Source: Gemmatimonadota bacterium (GTDB lineage: Bacteria; Gemmatimonadota; Gemmatimonadetes; Palauibacterales; Palauibacteraceae). Taken from it: a DNA stretch of 64,000 bases. Position 1 is the stretch's first letter. Each line of letters opens with the position of its first letter. Both the position numbers and the translations under genes were made by a program. This document shows positions 43,707 to 53,200 of this stretch, in pieces. The DNA lies in the NCBI GenBank assembly GCA_021295785.1, contig JAGWBR010000007.1:101667-165666 (forward strand), in the 5' to 3' direction. The notes beneath the pieces are model-generated. The model searched no databases. It saw only the letters and a program-made list of their open reading frames with translations, and was not told the origin of the DNA.

Positions 43707-44755
43707 GCCAGGCGGCCGCGGTTGCCGGGAGCGGCGGGGGAGGCGCGCGGCCCAGGGTCTTCAGCGGGATTCAGCCAAGCGGAGAGGCCCACCTGGGCAA
43801 TTACCTGGGGGCGATCCGGCGCTGGGTCGAGCTGGCCGGCGACTACGAGTGCTTCTTCTGTATCGTGGACGAGCACGCGATTACGCAGCGCTATGAACCC
43901 GACGAGTTGCCGGGCCGGGTCACCGATCTGGCGGTGTCGCTAGTTGCCGCCGGCCTCGACCCCGAGACATGCACGTTGTTCGTGCAGTCCCACGTGCCCG
44001 AACACACCGAACTCACCTGGCTGTTCAACACGGTCACCCCGATCGGCGATCTGCAGCGGATGACCCAGTTCAAGGAGAAGTCGCTGGGGCAGGCGACCGT
44101 GAATGCCGGTTTGCTGAACTACCCCGTGTTGCAGGCGGCCGACATCCTGCTCTACCGCGCGGGACTGGTTCCAGTGGGTGAGGACCAGCGACAGCACCTG
44201 GAATTGACGCGCGGGGTTGCCCGGAGGTGGAATGCCCGGTTTGGGGACTATTTCCCGGAACCGGAAGCCCTGATCGGAGACGGCGGCGGTGGGGCCGGCC
44301 GGCGGGTGCTTGGGCTGGACGGCGTTTCCAAGATGTCCAAGACCAGCGACAACACGATTCCTCTGCTGGCGGAGGAATCCGAGATCGGGCGCCGGGTGGC
44401 GAGCGCCGTGACCGACCCGGCCAGGGTGCGGCGGAACGATCCTGGTAATCCGCACGTATGCAACGTCTTCTCGCTGCACGGTTTCTTCACCGATGCCGAT
44501 GAGAGAGACGAAATCGAGGTACGCTGCCAGACGGCGACGATCGGTTGCATGCAGTGCAAGAAGGCGCTGACCAGAGGTATCGCGGACGGGCTGGCGCCGC
44601 TGCGGGAGCGCGCTGCCGAGTTGAGGGCGAATCCCGGTGCCGTGGCGGAGATTCTCGCGGCCGGAGCCGAGCGGGCCAGGCAGGTTGCGGGCGAGACGAT
44701 GCACGAGGTGCGCCGCCGAATGGGACTTGGTCCGGGGGCCGGCCGGCCGGCGTGA
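43703..44755 (+). CDS. trpS: Tryptophanyl-tRNA synthetase
   Basis: Class I synthetase charging tRNA-Trp. The HIGH-like motif is in IQPSGEAHLGNYLGAIR and the KMSKS-like motif in GVSKMSKTSDNTI. LVPVGEDQRQHLELTR is also typical. 350 residues, normal size. Coupled by ATGA to the upstream DUF1611 gene and by GTGA to the downstream dehydrogenase. Confidence 0.96.
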   Translation: MSQAAAVAGSGGGGARPRVFSGIQPSGEAHLGNYLGAIRRWVELAGDYECFFCIVDEHAITQRYEPDELPGRVTDLAVSLVAAGLDPETCTLFVQSHVPEHTELTWLFNTVTPIGDLQRMTQFKEKSLGQATVNAGLLNYPVLQAADILLYRAGLVPVGEDQRQHLELTRGVARRWNARFGDYFPEPEALIGDGGGGAGRRVLGLDGVSKMSKTSDNTIPLLAEESEIGRRVASAVTDPARVRRNDPGNPHVCNVFSLHGFFTDADERDEIEVRCQTATIGCMQCKKALTRGIADGLAPLRERAAELRANPGAVAEILAAGAERARQVAGETMHEVRRRMGLGPGAGRPA

Positions 44756-45798
44756 CGCGCCGTCTTGTAGTCTGGATGTATGCGGAGGATGCCCCCCTGT
44801 GGACCATGCCGGACCAGGCCGTGGAGGAAATCCGATCGGCGCTGGGGGAGGGCTGGGAGGTGGAATCCGTAAGGGTGCCGCTCGACGCCACGGGTGACGG
44901 TGCCCGCACCACCCCGCCGGAGGTAATCGCCGCGGTTCGCGACGCGGAGATCTACTGCGGTTGGGGGATCAGGCCGCAACTGTTCGAGGCCGCCCGGAGC
45001 CTGAGGTGGTTCCACAGTGGCGCCGCCGGGGTCCGCGCTTCGCTGTTCGGTGCAATGCGAGTCAGCGACGTCATCTTCACCAATTCCGCCGGCGCGTATT
45101 CCGAGCCACTGGCCGAGCACGCCTTGGCCGCCATTTTCCATTTCTCGCGGGCGCTGGATGTGGCGGTGCGGGCGCAGCGGGAGGCGCGCTGGGTGCAGCG
45201 TGATCTCATAGCGGCCGGCAGCCCTCTCCAGGCGGGGGGCGAGGTGGGGGGATCCACCCTGGGGATTGTCGGGTACGGAGGAACCGGCAGGACGTTGGCC
45301 CGAAAGGCGGCGGCGCTGGGCATGAAGGTGCAGGCAGTGCGCCGGACGGCGGCGGACCCGGAACTGCCCGGGCACTTGTCCGGGTGCAGCCCGCCCGAGG
45401 GACTGAGGGACCTGCTCGGCACTTCGGACTACATTGTGCTTGCCGCACCGGAGACGGCGGCCACCAGGAAGATGATCGGGGCGGACGAAGTGGGAGCGAT
45501 GAAGGCCGGTGCGGTCTTCATCAACCTGTCGCGCGGAAGCTTGGTTGACGACGCCCCTTTGATTGCGGCTCTGCGCGCGGGGCAGTTGCGCGGCGCGGCG
45601 CTGGATGTGTTCCGCACGGAGCCGCTGCCTCCGGATTCGCCTTGGTGGGAGTTGGAAAACGTGCTGGTGACCCCACATGTCGGCGGGACCTCTGGACACT
45701 TCTGGAGGCGCCAGACCGGGCTGATCTTGCGGAACGTCGGCCGTTACCTGGCGGGCCGGCGGCTGGAGAACCTCGTCAACAAGGAAGCAGGATATTGA
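44752..45798 (+). CDS. D-2-hydroxyacid dehydrogenase family protein
   Basis: NAD(P)-dependent 2-hydroxyacid dehydrogenase fold. The Rossmann motif is LGIVGYGGTGRTLARKA. Catalytic positions are Arg in NLSRGSLVDD, Glu in FRTEPLP and His in TPHVGGTSGH. Substrate specificity is not evident. The GTG start overlaps the trpS stop. The next gene is a DapA-fold aldolase, so the pair may process an oxo-acid or sugar acid. Confidence 0.87.
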   Translation: MTRRLVVWMYAEDAPLWTMPDQAVEEIRSALGEGWEVESVRVPLDATGDGARTTPPEVIAAVRDAEIYCGWGIRPQLFEAARSLRWFHSGAAGVRASLFGAMRVSDVIFTNSAGAYSEPLAEHALAAIFHFSRALDVAVRAQREARWVQRDLIAAGSPLQAGGEVGGSTLGIVGYGGTGRTLARKAAALGMKVQAVRRTAADPELPGHLSGCSPPEGLRDLLGTSDYIVLAAPETAATRKMIGADEVGAMKAGAVFINLSRGSLVDDAPLIAALRAGQLRGAALDVFRTEPLPPDSPWWELENVLVTPHVGGTSGHFWRRQTGLILRNVGRYLAGRRLENLVNKEAGY

Positions 45799-46694
45799 GT
45801 CTGGCAGGCGTCTACTTGCCCGTGACCACGCCGTTCGACGACAGCGGCGCCGTGGATTACGGGGCGTTCCGGGACAACCTGAACGAATGGTTGAACCACC
45901 CGATCTCCGGGTTGGTGATTGCGGGATCCACAGGCGAGGCACCGCTGCTCACGGCCGAAGAGCTCTTTGGTCTGGTCGAGTCGGCCGCGGGACTGGCCCG
46001 GGGCCGCGAGGTAGTCGTCGGGGTCGGAGCCGAGTCAACAGCGGCGGTGATCGAAAACACGCGGCGGGTCGCCGACCTGGGTGCCACGGCCGTGTTGGTC
46101 CGCTCGCCCTGCTACTACCTGCCGGCAATGCTTCCGGGCGTGCTGTTCGACCACTTCACGGTGGTGGCGGACGCCTCGCCCGTGCCAGTGTTGGTGTACG
46201 ACATTCCCAAGTTCGTGCCCGTCCAAATGGACGCACAGCTTGTGGGCCGGCTGGTTGAGCACCCCAACATCGTCGGCCTGAAGGACTCTTCGGGCGACCT
46301 CAAGCGACTGGCCGGCTTCGCCGACGCGTGCGGACCAAATGGCGACGTGCTGGTCGGGGCCGGATCCATTTTCCACGGCGCCCTCAATGCTGGCGCGGTG
46401 GGCGGGATACTGGGGTTGGGCCTGATCGCGGCCCGGTCCTGCTGCGACCTGTTCGAGGCCTGGCACGAAGGCCGGACGGCCGAGGCCGGGGCCATTCAGG
46501 AACGCGTCGGACCCGTCCACCGGAAAATCGTGGGCCAGCTTGGGATCGGGGGAGTGAAGGCTGCGATGGATCAGCTGGGGCTGGTCGGCGGACGCCCCCG
46601 TCCACCCCTCCGCCCGCTGAATGAAGCGGGTACCGAGGTCGTTCGGGCCGTGTTGAGGACCGCCGGTCTGGGAGCCGCGGTCGCCGTTCAGTGA
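45795..46694 (+). CDS. DapA-family lyase/synthase
   Basis: TIM-barrel Schiff-base aldolase of the DHDPS/N-acetylneuraminate lyase family. Motifs: GSTGEAPLLTAEE, VYDIPKFVP with the Tyr of the proton relay, and IVGLKDSSGD with the Schiff-base Lys. At 299 residues it is standard. True DapA activity is not certain, since the family includes 2-keto-3-deoxy-gluconate and related aldolases and the neighbour is a hydroxyacid dehydrogenase rather than lysine genes. Start TTG 45795 overlaps the upstream stop (TTGA). Confidence 0.87.
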   Translation: MSLAGVYLPVTTPFDDSGAVDYGAFRDNLNEWLNHPISGLVIAGSTGEAPLLTAEELFGLVESAAGLARGREVVVGVGAESTAAVIENTRRVADLGATAVLVRSPCYYLPAMLPGVLFDHFTVVADASPVPVLVYDIPKFVPVQMDAQLVGRLVEHPNIVGLKDSSGDLKRLAGFADACGPNGDVLVGAGSIFHGALNAGAVGGILGLGLIAARSCCDLFEAWHEGRTAEAGAIQERVGPVHRKIVGQLGIGGVKAAMDQLGLVGGRPRPPLRPLNEAGTEVVRAVLRTAGLGAAVAVQ

Positions 46695-47998
46695 CACCCT
46701 TCAGTGACAGTGTGCGGTGCCTGGCGGTGGTCGGGGCGCAGTGGGGGGATGAGGGGAAAGGCAAACTCTCCGACATCCTTGCGGCCCGGGCGTCGGTCGT
46801 GGTTCGGTTCCAGGGCGGGGCGAACGCGGGGCACACCGTGCGGGTGGGCGACGACGAGTTCATCCTGCACCTGATCCCTTCGGGAATCCTGACCGACGGC
46901 GTGCGGAGTCTGCTCGGTTGCGGTGTGGTGGTGGATCCCTGGGCCCTCCAACGTGAAGCGCACGGGCTGACGGCCCGGGGCATCGCGGTAACGGGGCGCA
47001 TGGGAATCAGCCGTCGGGCGCATCTGGTGTTACCGCACCACCGCGAGATGGACGTGGCCCAGGAGGTTGGAAGGGGAGACAACCGGATCGGCACGACGAG
47101 CCGCGGAATCGGGCCGGCCTACCGCGACAAGGTTGCCCGGGAGGGGCTCCGGCTCGGGGACCTGCACGACTGGGGGCGCACTTGCCGGATTGTGGAAGCC
47201 GGTGCCCGGAGAGCCCGGTTCGCCGTGGAAGCCGTGGGCGTCGACCCCGGGGACAGGGCTGGCCTTGATGCAGCGCTGACGCTGGAGCGGCTCGGAGATC
47301 TGCGACAGTGGTTGCTGGGCATGGCCACCAGTACGGGCGACGAAATCAGGTCCGCCCTGGCCGCCGGAAAGCGGGTGTTGTTGGAGGGGGCTCAGGGTGC
47401 GTTGCTCGACGTGGACCACGGCACGTATCCGTTCGTTACATCGTCCACAACCACCGCCGGGGCGGCGGCGGCAGGATCCGGGATCGGCCCGACCCTTATC
47501 GACGAAGTTCTGGGCGTGGTCAAGGCCTATGTGACGCGGGTCGGTGAGGGGCCGTTCCCGACCGAGCTGTCGGGCCGCGAGGCCGAGAAACTGCGCCGGA
47601 TCGGCAGGGAATTCGGCGCTACTACGGGACGTCCCCGCCGCCCCGGCTGGTTCGATGCGGTGGCGATGCGGCACGCGGCAGCCGTCAACGGGCTGACCGG
47701 GGTGGCAGTGACCAAGCTGGACGTGCTCGATTCGTTGGAGGAGATCAAGATCGCGTCGTGCTATCGCATGGACGGGAAGGAGATCGACCGTTTTCCGGAC
47801 AGCGCGGCCGACCTGGACAGGGCCGAGCCGGTGTACGAGACCTGGCCCGGTTGGCGGGAGCCGACCACCGAGTGCAGGACCTTCGACGAACTGCCCGCCC
47901 GGGCGCAGGCTTACCTGCGGCGCATCGAGGAGGTGGCCAGCGCCCCACTCCGGTACGTCAGCGTTGGCCCTGACCGCGCTCACACCGTCCCGATTTGA
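46691..47998 (+). CDS. purA: Adenylosuccinate synthetase
   Basis: GTP-dependent first step from IMP to AMP. Signature GAQWGDEGKGKLSDIL at the N-terminus, then FQGGANAGHTV, TSRGIGPAYRDK and GAQGALLDVDHGTYPFVTSS. 435 residues, normal. GTG 46691 overlaps the upstream stop. It complements the purine operon at the left of the window, where purB provides the following lyase step. Confidence 0.96.
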   Translation: MTPFSDSVRCLAVVGAQWGDEGKGKLSDILAARASVVVRFQGGANAGHTVRVGDDEFILHLIPSGILTDGVRSLLGCGVVVDPWALQREAHGLTARGIAVTGRMGISRRAHLVLPHHREMDVAQEVGRGDNRIGTTSRGIGPAYRDKVAREGLRLGDLHDWGRTCRIVEAGARRARFAVEAVGVDPGDRAGLDAALTLERLGDLRQWLLGMATSTGDEIRSALAAGKRVLLEGAQGALLDVDHGTYPFVTSSTTTAGAAAAGSGIGPTLIDEVLGVVKAYVTRVGEGPFPTELSGREAEKLRRIGREFGATTGRPRRPGWFDAVAMRHAAAVNGLTGVAVTKLDVLDSLEEIKIASCYRMDGKEIDRFPDSAADLDRAEPVYETWPGWREPTTECRTFDELPARAQAYLRRIEEVASAPLRYVSVGPDRAHTVPI

Positions 47999-48121
47999 GA
48001 ACACGGGCACTGATCGCTATTTTCCAAGGCTACGATGGTTTTCGATGCCGGGCAGTGCGGGTAGGTTCATCGCCCCCGGCGGGACCAAGTCGGGACAAGT
48101 AACACCAGGCGGAATCGGTCA

Positions 48122-48577
48122 ATGGCGACAGTAATCAGGCTCAAGAGAGTTGGCGCGAAGAAAGCGGCGACATACCGGATCGTGGTAACCGATTCGCGCC
48201 GCGGTACATCCGGGAAATACATAGAGGGTCTGGGATCGTACAACCCGCGCACCCGGCCTTCACATGTTCGGATTGACGCCGCGCGCACGTTGTACTGGTT
48301 GAAAGAGGGCGCAACGCCCAGCGATACCGTCCACACCATCCTGAAACAGGTGGGAGTCTGGCGGCAGTTTCAAGCCGGCGGCGCTCCGCCGGAGTCCGCG
48401 GAGAGGTTTACCGAGTTGGGACCCGAGCCAGGGCAGCGGGGCACCTCGCAGCGCCCGTCGCCGACCGACCGCACGCCCAAGTCCTACGCCGAAGCCGCCG
48501 CCGAGGCAGCCGGGGAAGACGAACCCGCGGAAGCAGCCGAACCTTCCGAGGATTCGGACACCGAGCAGGAAGAGTAG
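48122..48577 (+). CDS. rpsP: 30S ribosomal protein bS16 with acidic C-terminal extension
   Basis: Small-subunit assembly protein. The core, about 1-85, reads MATVIRLKRVGAKKAATYRI and GLGSYNPRTRPSHVRID, as in all S16. The remaining 65 or so residues are Glu/Ala/Pro-rich and nearly double the protein's length. A 123-bp gap with a GGCGG near the start separates it from purA. It starts the rpsP-rimM-trmD unit; rplS does not follow trmD here. Confidence 0.96.
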   Translation: MATVIRLKRVGAKKAATYRIVVTDSRRGTSGKYIEGLGSYNPRTRPSHVRIDAARTLYWLKEGATPSDTVHTILKQVGVWRQFQAGGAPPESAERFTELGPEPGQRGTSQRPSPTDRTPKSYAEAAAEAAGEDEPAEAAEPSEDSDTEQEE

Positions 48578-48624
48578 CCGAAACCCGCCTCGTCCGGATA
48601 GGGCATGCAGTCCGTCCGCACGGA

Positions 48625-49101
48625 ATGGGCGGGCGCTTTCTCGTAGAACCGGAAACATTTGCCGCCGGTACGCTGTTGACTCCCGGTCGCATACTCACGC
48701 TCGGCGATTCTGACCCTGACTCGGGGGCGACCCTGACCGTAGTGAACGCGGCTCCCCACGGCACCAGATGGCTCGTGTCGGTGAAGGAATTGGCGCATCG
48801 CGATGCAACCGAGAATCTGCGCGGCGTCGCCCTGAGGGTATCAGAACAGGAGCTGTTGCAGGTTCTCGGAGCGCCGCCGGCGCCGGGCCCCGCGGACCTT
48901 GTCGGCTGGAGCCTGTTTGACGGGGGCCGCCAGATCGGGCCGATTACAGGGTATTACCGCCAGCCAGCGGCCCCGGTGCTGGCCGTGAACTACAATGACC
49001 GGGAGCGCTTGGTCCCGCTACAGCCCGAACTGATCGACAGGCTGGATGCCGGAGCACGTGAGATTCACATGACACTCCCCGAGGGCCTGCTGGAGATCTG
49101 A
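48625..49101 (+). CDS. rimM: Ribosome maturation factor RimM (start uncertain)
   Basis: Binds uS19 during 30S maturation. GTLLTPGRIL and LRGVALRVSEQEL mark the N-terminal domain; LVGWSLFDGGRQIGPITGYY and RERLVPLQPELI mark the PRC-barrel domain. The first usual start is ATG 48625, but the frame upstream encodes LVRIGHAVRPHG, which matches the conserved RimM opening (V-G-x-I-x-x-P-H-G). No ATG, GTG or TTG precedes that segment after the rpsP stop at 48577. Either a rare start such as ATA 48598 is used, or there is a sequence error or frameshift. Confidence 0.85.
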   Translation: MGGRFLVEPETFAAGTLLTPGRILTLGDSDPDSGATLTVVNAAPHGTRWLVSVKELAHRDATENLRGVALRVSEQELLQVLGAPPAPGPADLVGWSLFDGGRQIGPITGYYRQPAAPVLAVNYNDRERLVPLQPELIDRLDAGAREIHMTLPEGLLEI

Positions 49102-49116
49102 ACCGATCATGCTCCA

Positions 49117-49797
49117 GTGATTTTCAACATAGTCACCCTGTTTCCCGGCTTTCTGCGGGAACCGCTCGAGATGTCCGTGCTGGGCAGGGCATCCAGGGCG
49201 GGGACCGTCGAATGGCGCCTGGTTGATCCGCGCGACTTCACCCAAGACCGGCACCGGACGGCGGACGACGAACCGTTCGGCGGCGGCAGCGGGATGGTGA
49301 TGAAGGCGGGGCCGGTGTGGCGTGCGGTGGAATCGCTCCCCGAGCGCGGGCGGGTGGTTTCGCTGACACCCCGGGGGCGCCCTTTCGACCATGAGGCCGC
49401 GGTGCGCCTCTCGCTGGAACCGGTGGTTACGCTGCTGTGCGGGCGCTATAAGGGGATTGACGAGCGCGTAACCGAATCCATGGTGAACGAAGAACTGTCA
49501 ATCGGCGACTACGTGCTCAGCGGGGGCGAACCGGCGGCCCTGGTCGTGGCGGACGCGGTGGTGCGGCTCTTGCCCGGCGCGCTGGGCGATCACGACTCTG
49601 CCGCTACTGATTCGTTCTATGATGGCGGCCTTTCGGCGCCGGCGTACACCCGCCCGAGAGAATTCCAGAGTCTCGAAGTTCCCGAAGTCCTTACCTCGGG
49701 CCACCATTCCGCGGTCGCGCGCTGGCGGGCCCGGGAGTCCGATCGGGCCACCCGGAACAGGCGGCCCGACCTGTTGGACCTGAACGCCGCGGACTAG
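49117..49797 (+). CDS. trmD: tRNA (guanine-N1-)-methyltransferase
   Basis: Methylates G37 of tRNAs, preventing frameshifting. The SPOUT trefoil-knot motifs are LCGRYKGIDERV and SIGDYVLSGGEPAALV; DDEPFGGGSGMVMK and ESLPERGRVVSLTPRG are also diagnostic. 226 residues from GTG 49117, 15 nt after rimM. It converges with the selenoprotein gene. Confidence 0.96.
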   Translation: MIFNIVTLFPGFLREPLEMSVLGRASRAGTVEWRLVDPRDFTQDRHRTADDEPFGGGSGMVMKAGPVWRAVESLPERGRVVSLTPRGRPFDHEAAVRLSLEPVVTLLCGRYKGIDERVTESMVNEELSIGDYVLSGGEPAALVVADAVVRLLPGALGDHDSAATDSFYDGGLSAPAYTRPREFQSLEVPEVLTSGHHSAVARWRARESDRATRNRRPDLLDLNAAD

Positions 49798-49824
49798 GGC
49801 CCGCTCAGGGGGAGGGCCGCCTGG

Positions 49825-50043
49825 TCAGTCCAGGGCCTGGAAGACCTCTTCGTGGGTGGCGTGCCTGCCCGTAGCAAGTTTGGAGTAAACCAACTCGCCG
49901 TCGCAGGTGACTTCAAAGCGCCCGCCCCCGGAGGGGACCAGATCAATTTCGGTACCGTCGTAACGGTCCTTTAACGCTGCCGCCAAACTGGCGGCCTGTG
50001 GTTCGTAGTTTCAAGCAGTACAATATTCGATAGCGATTTTCAC
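49825..50043 (-). CDS. SelW-like selenoprotein with UGA-encoded selenocysteine
   Basis: A 72-residue SelW/Rdx-family thioredoxin-fold protein read through an in-frame TGA. From GTG 50043 the minus strand gives VKIAIEYCTA, then TGA (50013-50011), then NYEPQAASLAAALKDRYDGT, GGGRFEVTCDGELVYSKLA and TGRHATHEEVFQALD to a TGA stop. YCTAU is the family CxxU redox motif, and GGRFEV-x-x-DGELVYSK matches the conserved GxFEVxxxGxLIHSK region of SelW. AGGAG lies 5 nt before GTG. Without recoding only ten residues would be made. A SECIS-like hairpin follows the TGA. Selenocysteine machinery genes are not in the window. It lies between trmD and gdh. Confidence 0.88.
49979..49995 (-). promoter_or_regulatory. 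SECIS-like hairpin after the selenocysteine codon
   Basis: On the minus strand GCCGCC-AGTTT-GGCGGC forms a perfect 6-bp stem with a 5-nt loop, starting 15 nt after the TGA. Bacterial SECIS elements sit inside the coding region just after UGA, with the apical loop about 16-37 nt away and a G among the first two loop bases; this one meets both. Confidence 0.7.
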
Positions 50044-50242
50044 TTTGTCTCCTGTTTTTTGGTCCGGGATGGCACCCGGAGCGGCAGTGTGGTCGTAGTG
50101 CGAGCGCACCCGCCTCCGGCAGAAACTACCGGCCGTCCGGATATTGCCGAGATGCGGCAGACACGCCGGCCGGTGGTGCGCCGCCAGCGCGTGGCTGCGT
50201 GCGCGTGAAAGTACAGCCCAACGACAAGCCGCGGGGAGAGGC

Positions 50243-53200
50243 ATGGACCACGAGTCTCGCGAACGCGAAGAACACCAGAAACTCGATGAGCTGATCGCCG
50301 CGATGCGGCGGCATCTGCCTCGCGAGTCGGACGGGGCAACGTACGGGTTTGCCTGGCGGCTCTTCCGCCGCGACCTGAGCAGGGTGCTTGCGCGCCGGAC
50401 GCTGGAAGAGACCGCCGCCGATGCCGCCGCGCTCTACAAGTTGCTCGACCACGCCAAAGGCGACCCAATCGCGGTTCGAGTGGCCTGGGACGAGGAAGAT
50501 CCGTCGCGCGGGAGTATTCAGACGGTGTCGCGGGACCGCCCGTTCATTGTCGATACAATCCGCGAGTACCTGCATTCGCAGGCCATCGACATTGAATACA
50601 TAGTGCACCCCGTGGTGGTCGTGCACCGCACGGCGAAGGGGCGCCTGCTGGAATTCAGGGACCGTCCGGCAGAGGGCCCACGCTACTCGGTGGTCCAGAT
50701 CGCGGTCGAGGACGCTCACGACCCGGAGGCCAGGGCGGGTTTGGAAGCCGCGCTGGAGAGGCGGTTGTCGCAAATCAGGTCCGTGACTGATGCGTTCCCG
50801 CACATTCTGGAGCGCACCAAGACCGTAATCAAAGAGCTGACCCGAACCAGACGGATCCGTCCCGACTTCGCGGACGAGGTCGCGGAAACGAAGGCGCTCC
50901 TCCGCTGGCTGGTGGACCGGGGTTTCGTGTTCTTGGGTTACCGCGGTTATACGCTGTCGACCGACGAAGACGGGCGGGAGTGGATGGCCGCGGACGTCGG
51001 AGAGGGACTGGGTTTGCTGGCGGACGACGCGAAATCCTCGTTCGCGACCCCGCAACCCGTCGACACCCTGCGGCCGGAGATGCAGAAGCGAATCGCCGAA
51101 GGTCCCCTGTTGATCGTGTCCAAGACGAATGCCGAGAGCCCGGTTCGCCGCCGCGCCAGGATGGACTACGTGGGCGTGCGGAAGGTGCGCCGCGACGGGA
51201 GCCTGGGAGGTGAGTTCAGGTTCCTGGGCCTGTTCACGGCGAAGGCTTTTTCGGAGCACGCCTCGGAAATCCCGATTCTGCGCCAGAAACTGGCCGCGAT
51301 TCTGGAAAGCGAAAGCGCCCCCGAGGGATCCCACGACTACAACCTGATCGTCCACACCTTCAACTCGATTCCCAAGGAAGAGCTTTTCTCTTCGGGGGTC
51401 GAAGACCTCCGGGGGGTGATTGAGGTCGTGCGGCGCACGCAGGGGGCCGATGACATCCTGGTGACGGCCCAGCCCGACACACTCGGGAGGGGAGTCAACG
51501 TGCTTGTGGTCATGCCCCGAAACAGGTTCTCGGGCGAGGTCAGGCGGCACCTCCAAGCCGAGTTGGTCAAGGCATACGAGGGCGACCTGCTCAACTACCA
51601 CCTGGCCCTGGGGCAGGGTGATCAGGCTCGGTTGCATTTCTTCCTGGCTCCCGGGGGGACGAAGCGTTCTAGGGACGGAGACCTGGGTGCGGAGGTGGAC
51701 CTGCGGGCCGTGGAGGCCATCGTGTGGTCAACCGTGCGGACCTGGGAAGAACGACTGGAGGACGGCCTGGCCGAACTCCACGGAGCCACCAAGGCCCGGC
51801 GGATCCTGGCGGAGGTGGGCCAGTTTCCGGCCGAGTACCAGGCGGCGGTGGACATCTCGACAGCCCTCGAGGACGTGGAAGATCTCAGGGAGCTGGGGGA
51901 GACCGACCGTATTCAGGTGCGGCTGCGAGAGGTGGACGAGGGCGACACCGACGCCGCGGAGAGCAGCCCGGCGTCGGTCAGACTTCAGTTGCGGCTGGTG
52001 CACCACCGGGACCGGTTCGCCCTGAGCGACATCGTGCCGACGTTGGAATGCCTCGGTCTGCGCGTGCTGGAAACGGCGCATTTCAAGATCGCGGCGCCGT
52101 CCCATGCTTCGGCGGGCGCCGAAGGGGCCCTGTTGGGCGGTGCGGTTCAGATATTCGATGCCGAGGCGACCCAATTACGGGGTGTTGCGGCGGATGCGGA
52201 GAACAGGGTCGCGGAGGCTCTCCGGGCGATCTACGACGGAGAAGCCGACAACGACAGCCTCAACGAGCTCATCCTGACGGCAGGTCTAACCTACCGCGAA
52301 GTCTCGGTGCTGCGGACCTACGGGGGCTATGCATTTCGGGCCGGCGCCGTGGCCAGCCGGGCCGGCGCTGTTGGCCCGCTCACCGCCCATCCCCGGGTGG
52401 CGCGCTCTCTCCTCAAGGTGTTCCAGGCGAGGTTCGACCCCGCGCGGGAGGCCGGCGACGGTGCAGAGGCCGAGCGGGAACTGGCCGACGGTCTGGTCGC
52501 TGTTCGCGGAATCGAAGACGACCGCACGCTCCGGCGCATGGCGGATTTGATCAAGGCGACGGTCCGCACCAACTACTACCGCGGCGAACTGAAGAGTTCG
52601 CCCGCCTTGGTGATCAAGCTCGACCCCCGCAACCTGGACTTCGTGCCTCGTCCCCGGCCCCGACACGAAGTGTATATGAGGGGACCGCAGACCGAGGCGG
52701 CCCACATCCGAATGGACGATGTCGCGCGCGGGGGGATTCGCTGGAGCGATCGCGTTGAGGATTTCCGGGTTGAACTGCTGGGACTCGTGAAGACACAGCG
52801 TGTCAAGAACGCCGTGATTGTGCCCGGCGGTGCCAAGGGTTGCTTCATCGTGCTGCATCCCCCGGCGGATCAGGGTGAACGAATTGGGGCGGGACTGGAG
52901 TCCTACCGGCAGTTCATTCGCGGGATGCTGGAGATCTCTGACAACGTGGTGGACGGGGAGGTGGTCAGCCCCGGGGGCGTGGTAGTCCACGACGAACCGG
53001 ATCCGTACTTGGTGGTCGCGGCGGACAAAGGCACGGCGAAGAACTCCGACACCGCCAACCAGCTGGCGCTGGACGCGGGTTTTTGGCTGGGTGACGCCTT
53101 CGCCTCCGGTGGTTCGCGCGGTTACGACCACAAGGAAGAGGGGATCACGGCCCGGGGTGCCTGGGAATGTGTGAAACGGCACTTCCGCGAGGCCAGGGTC

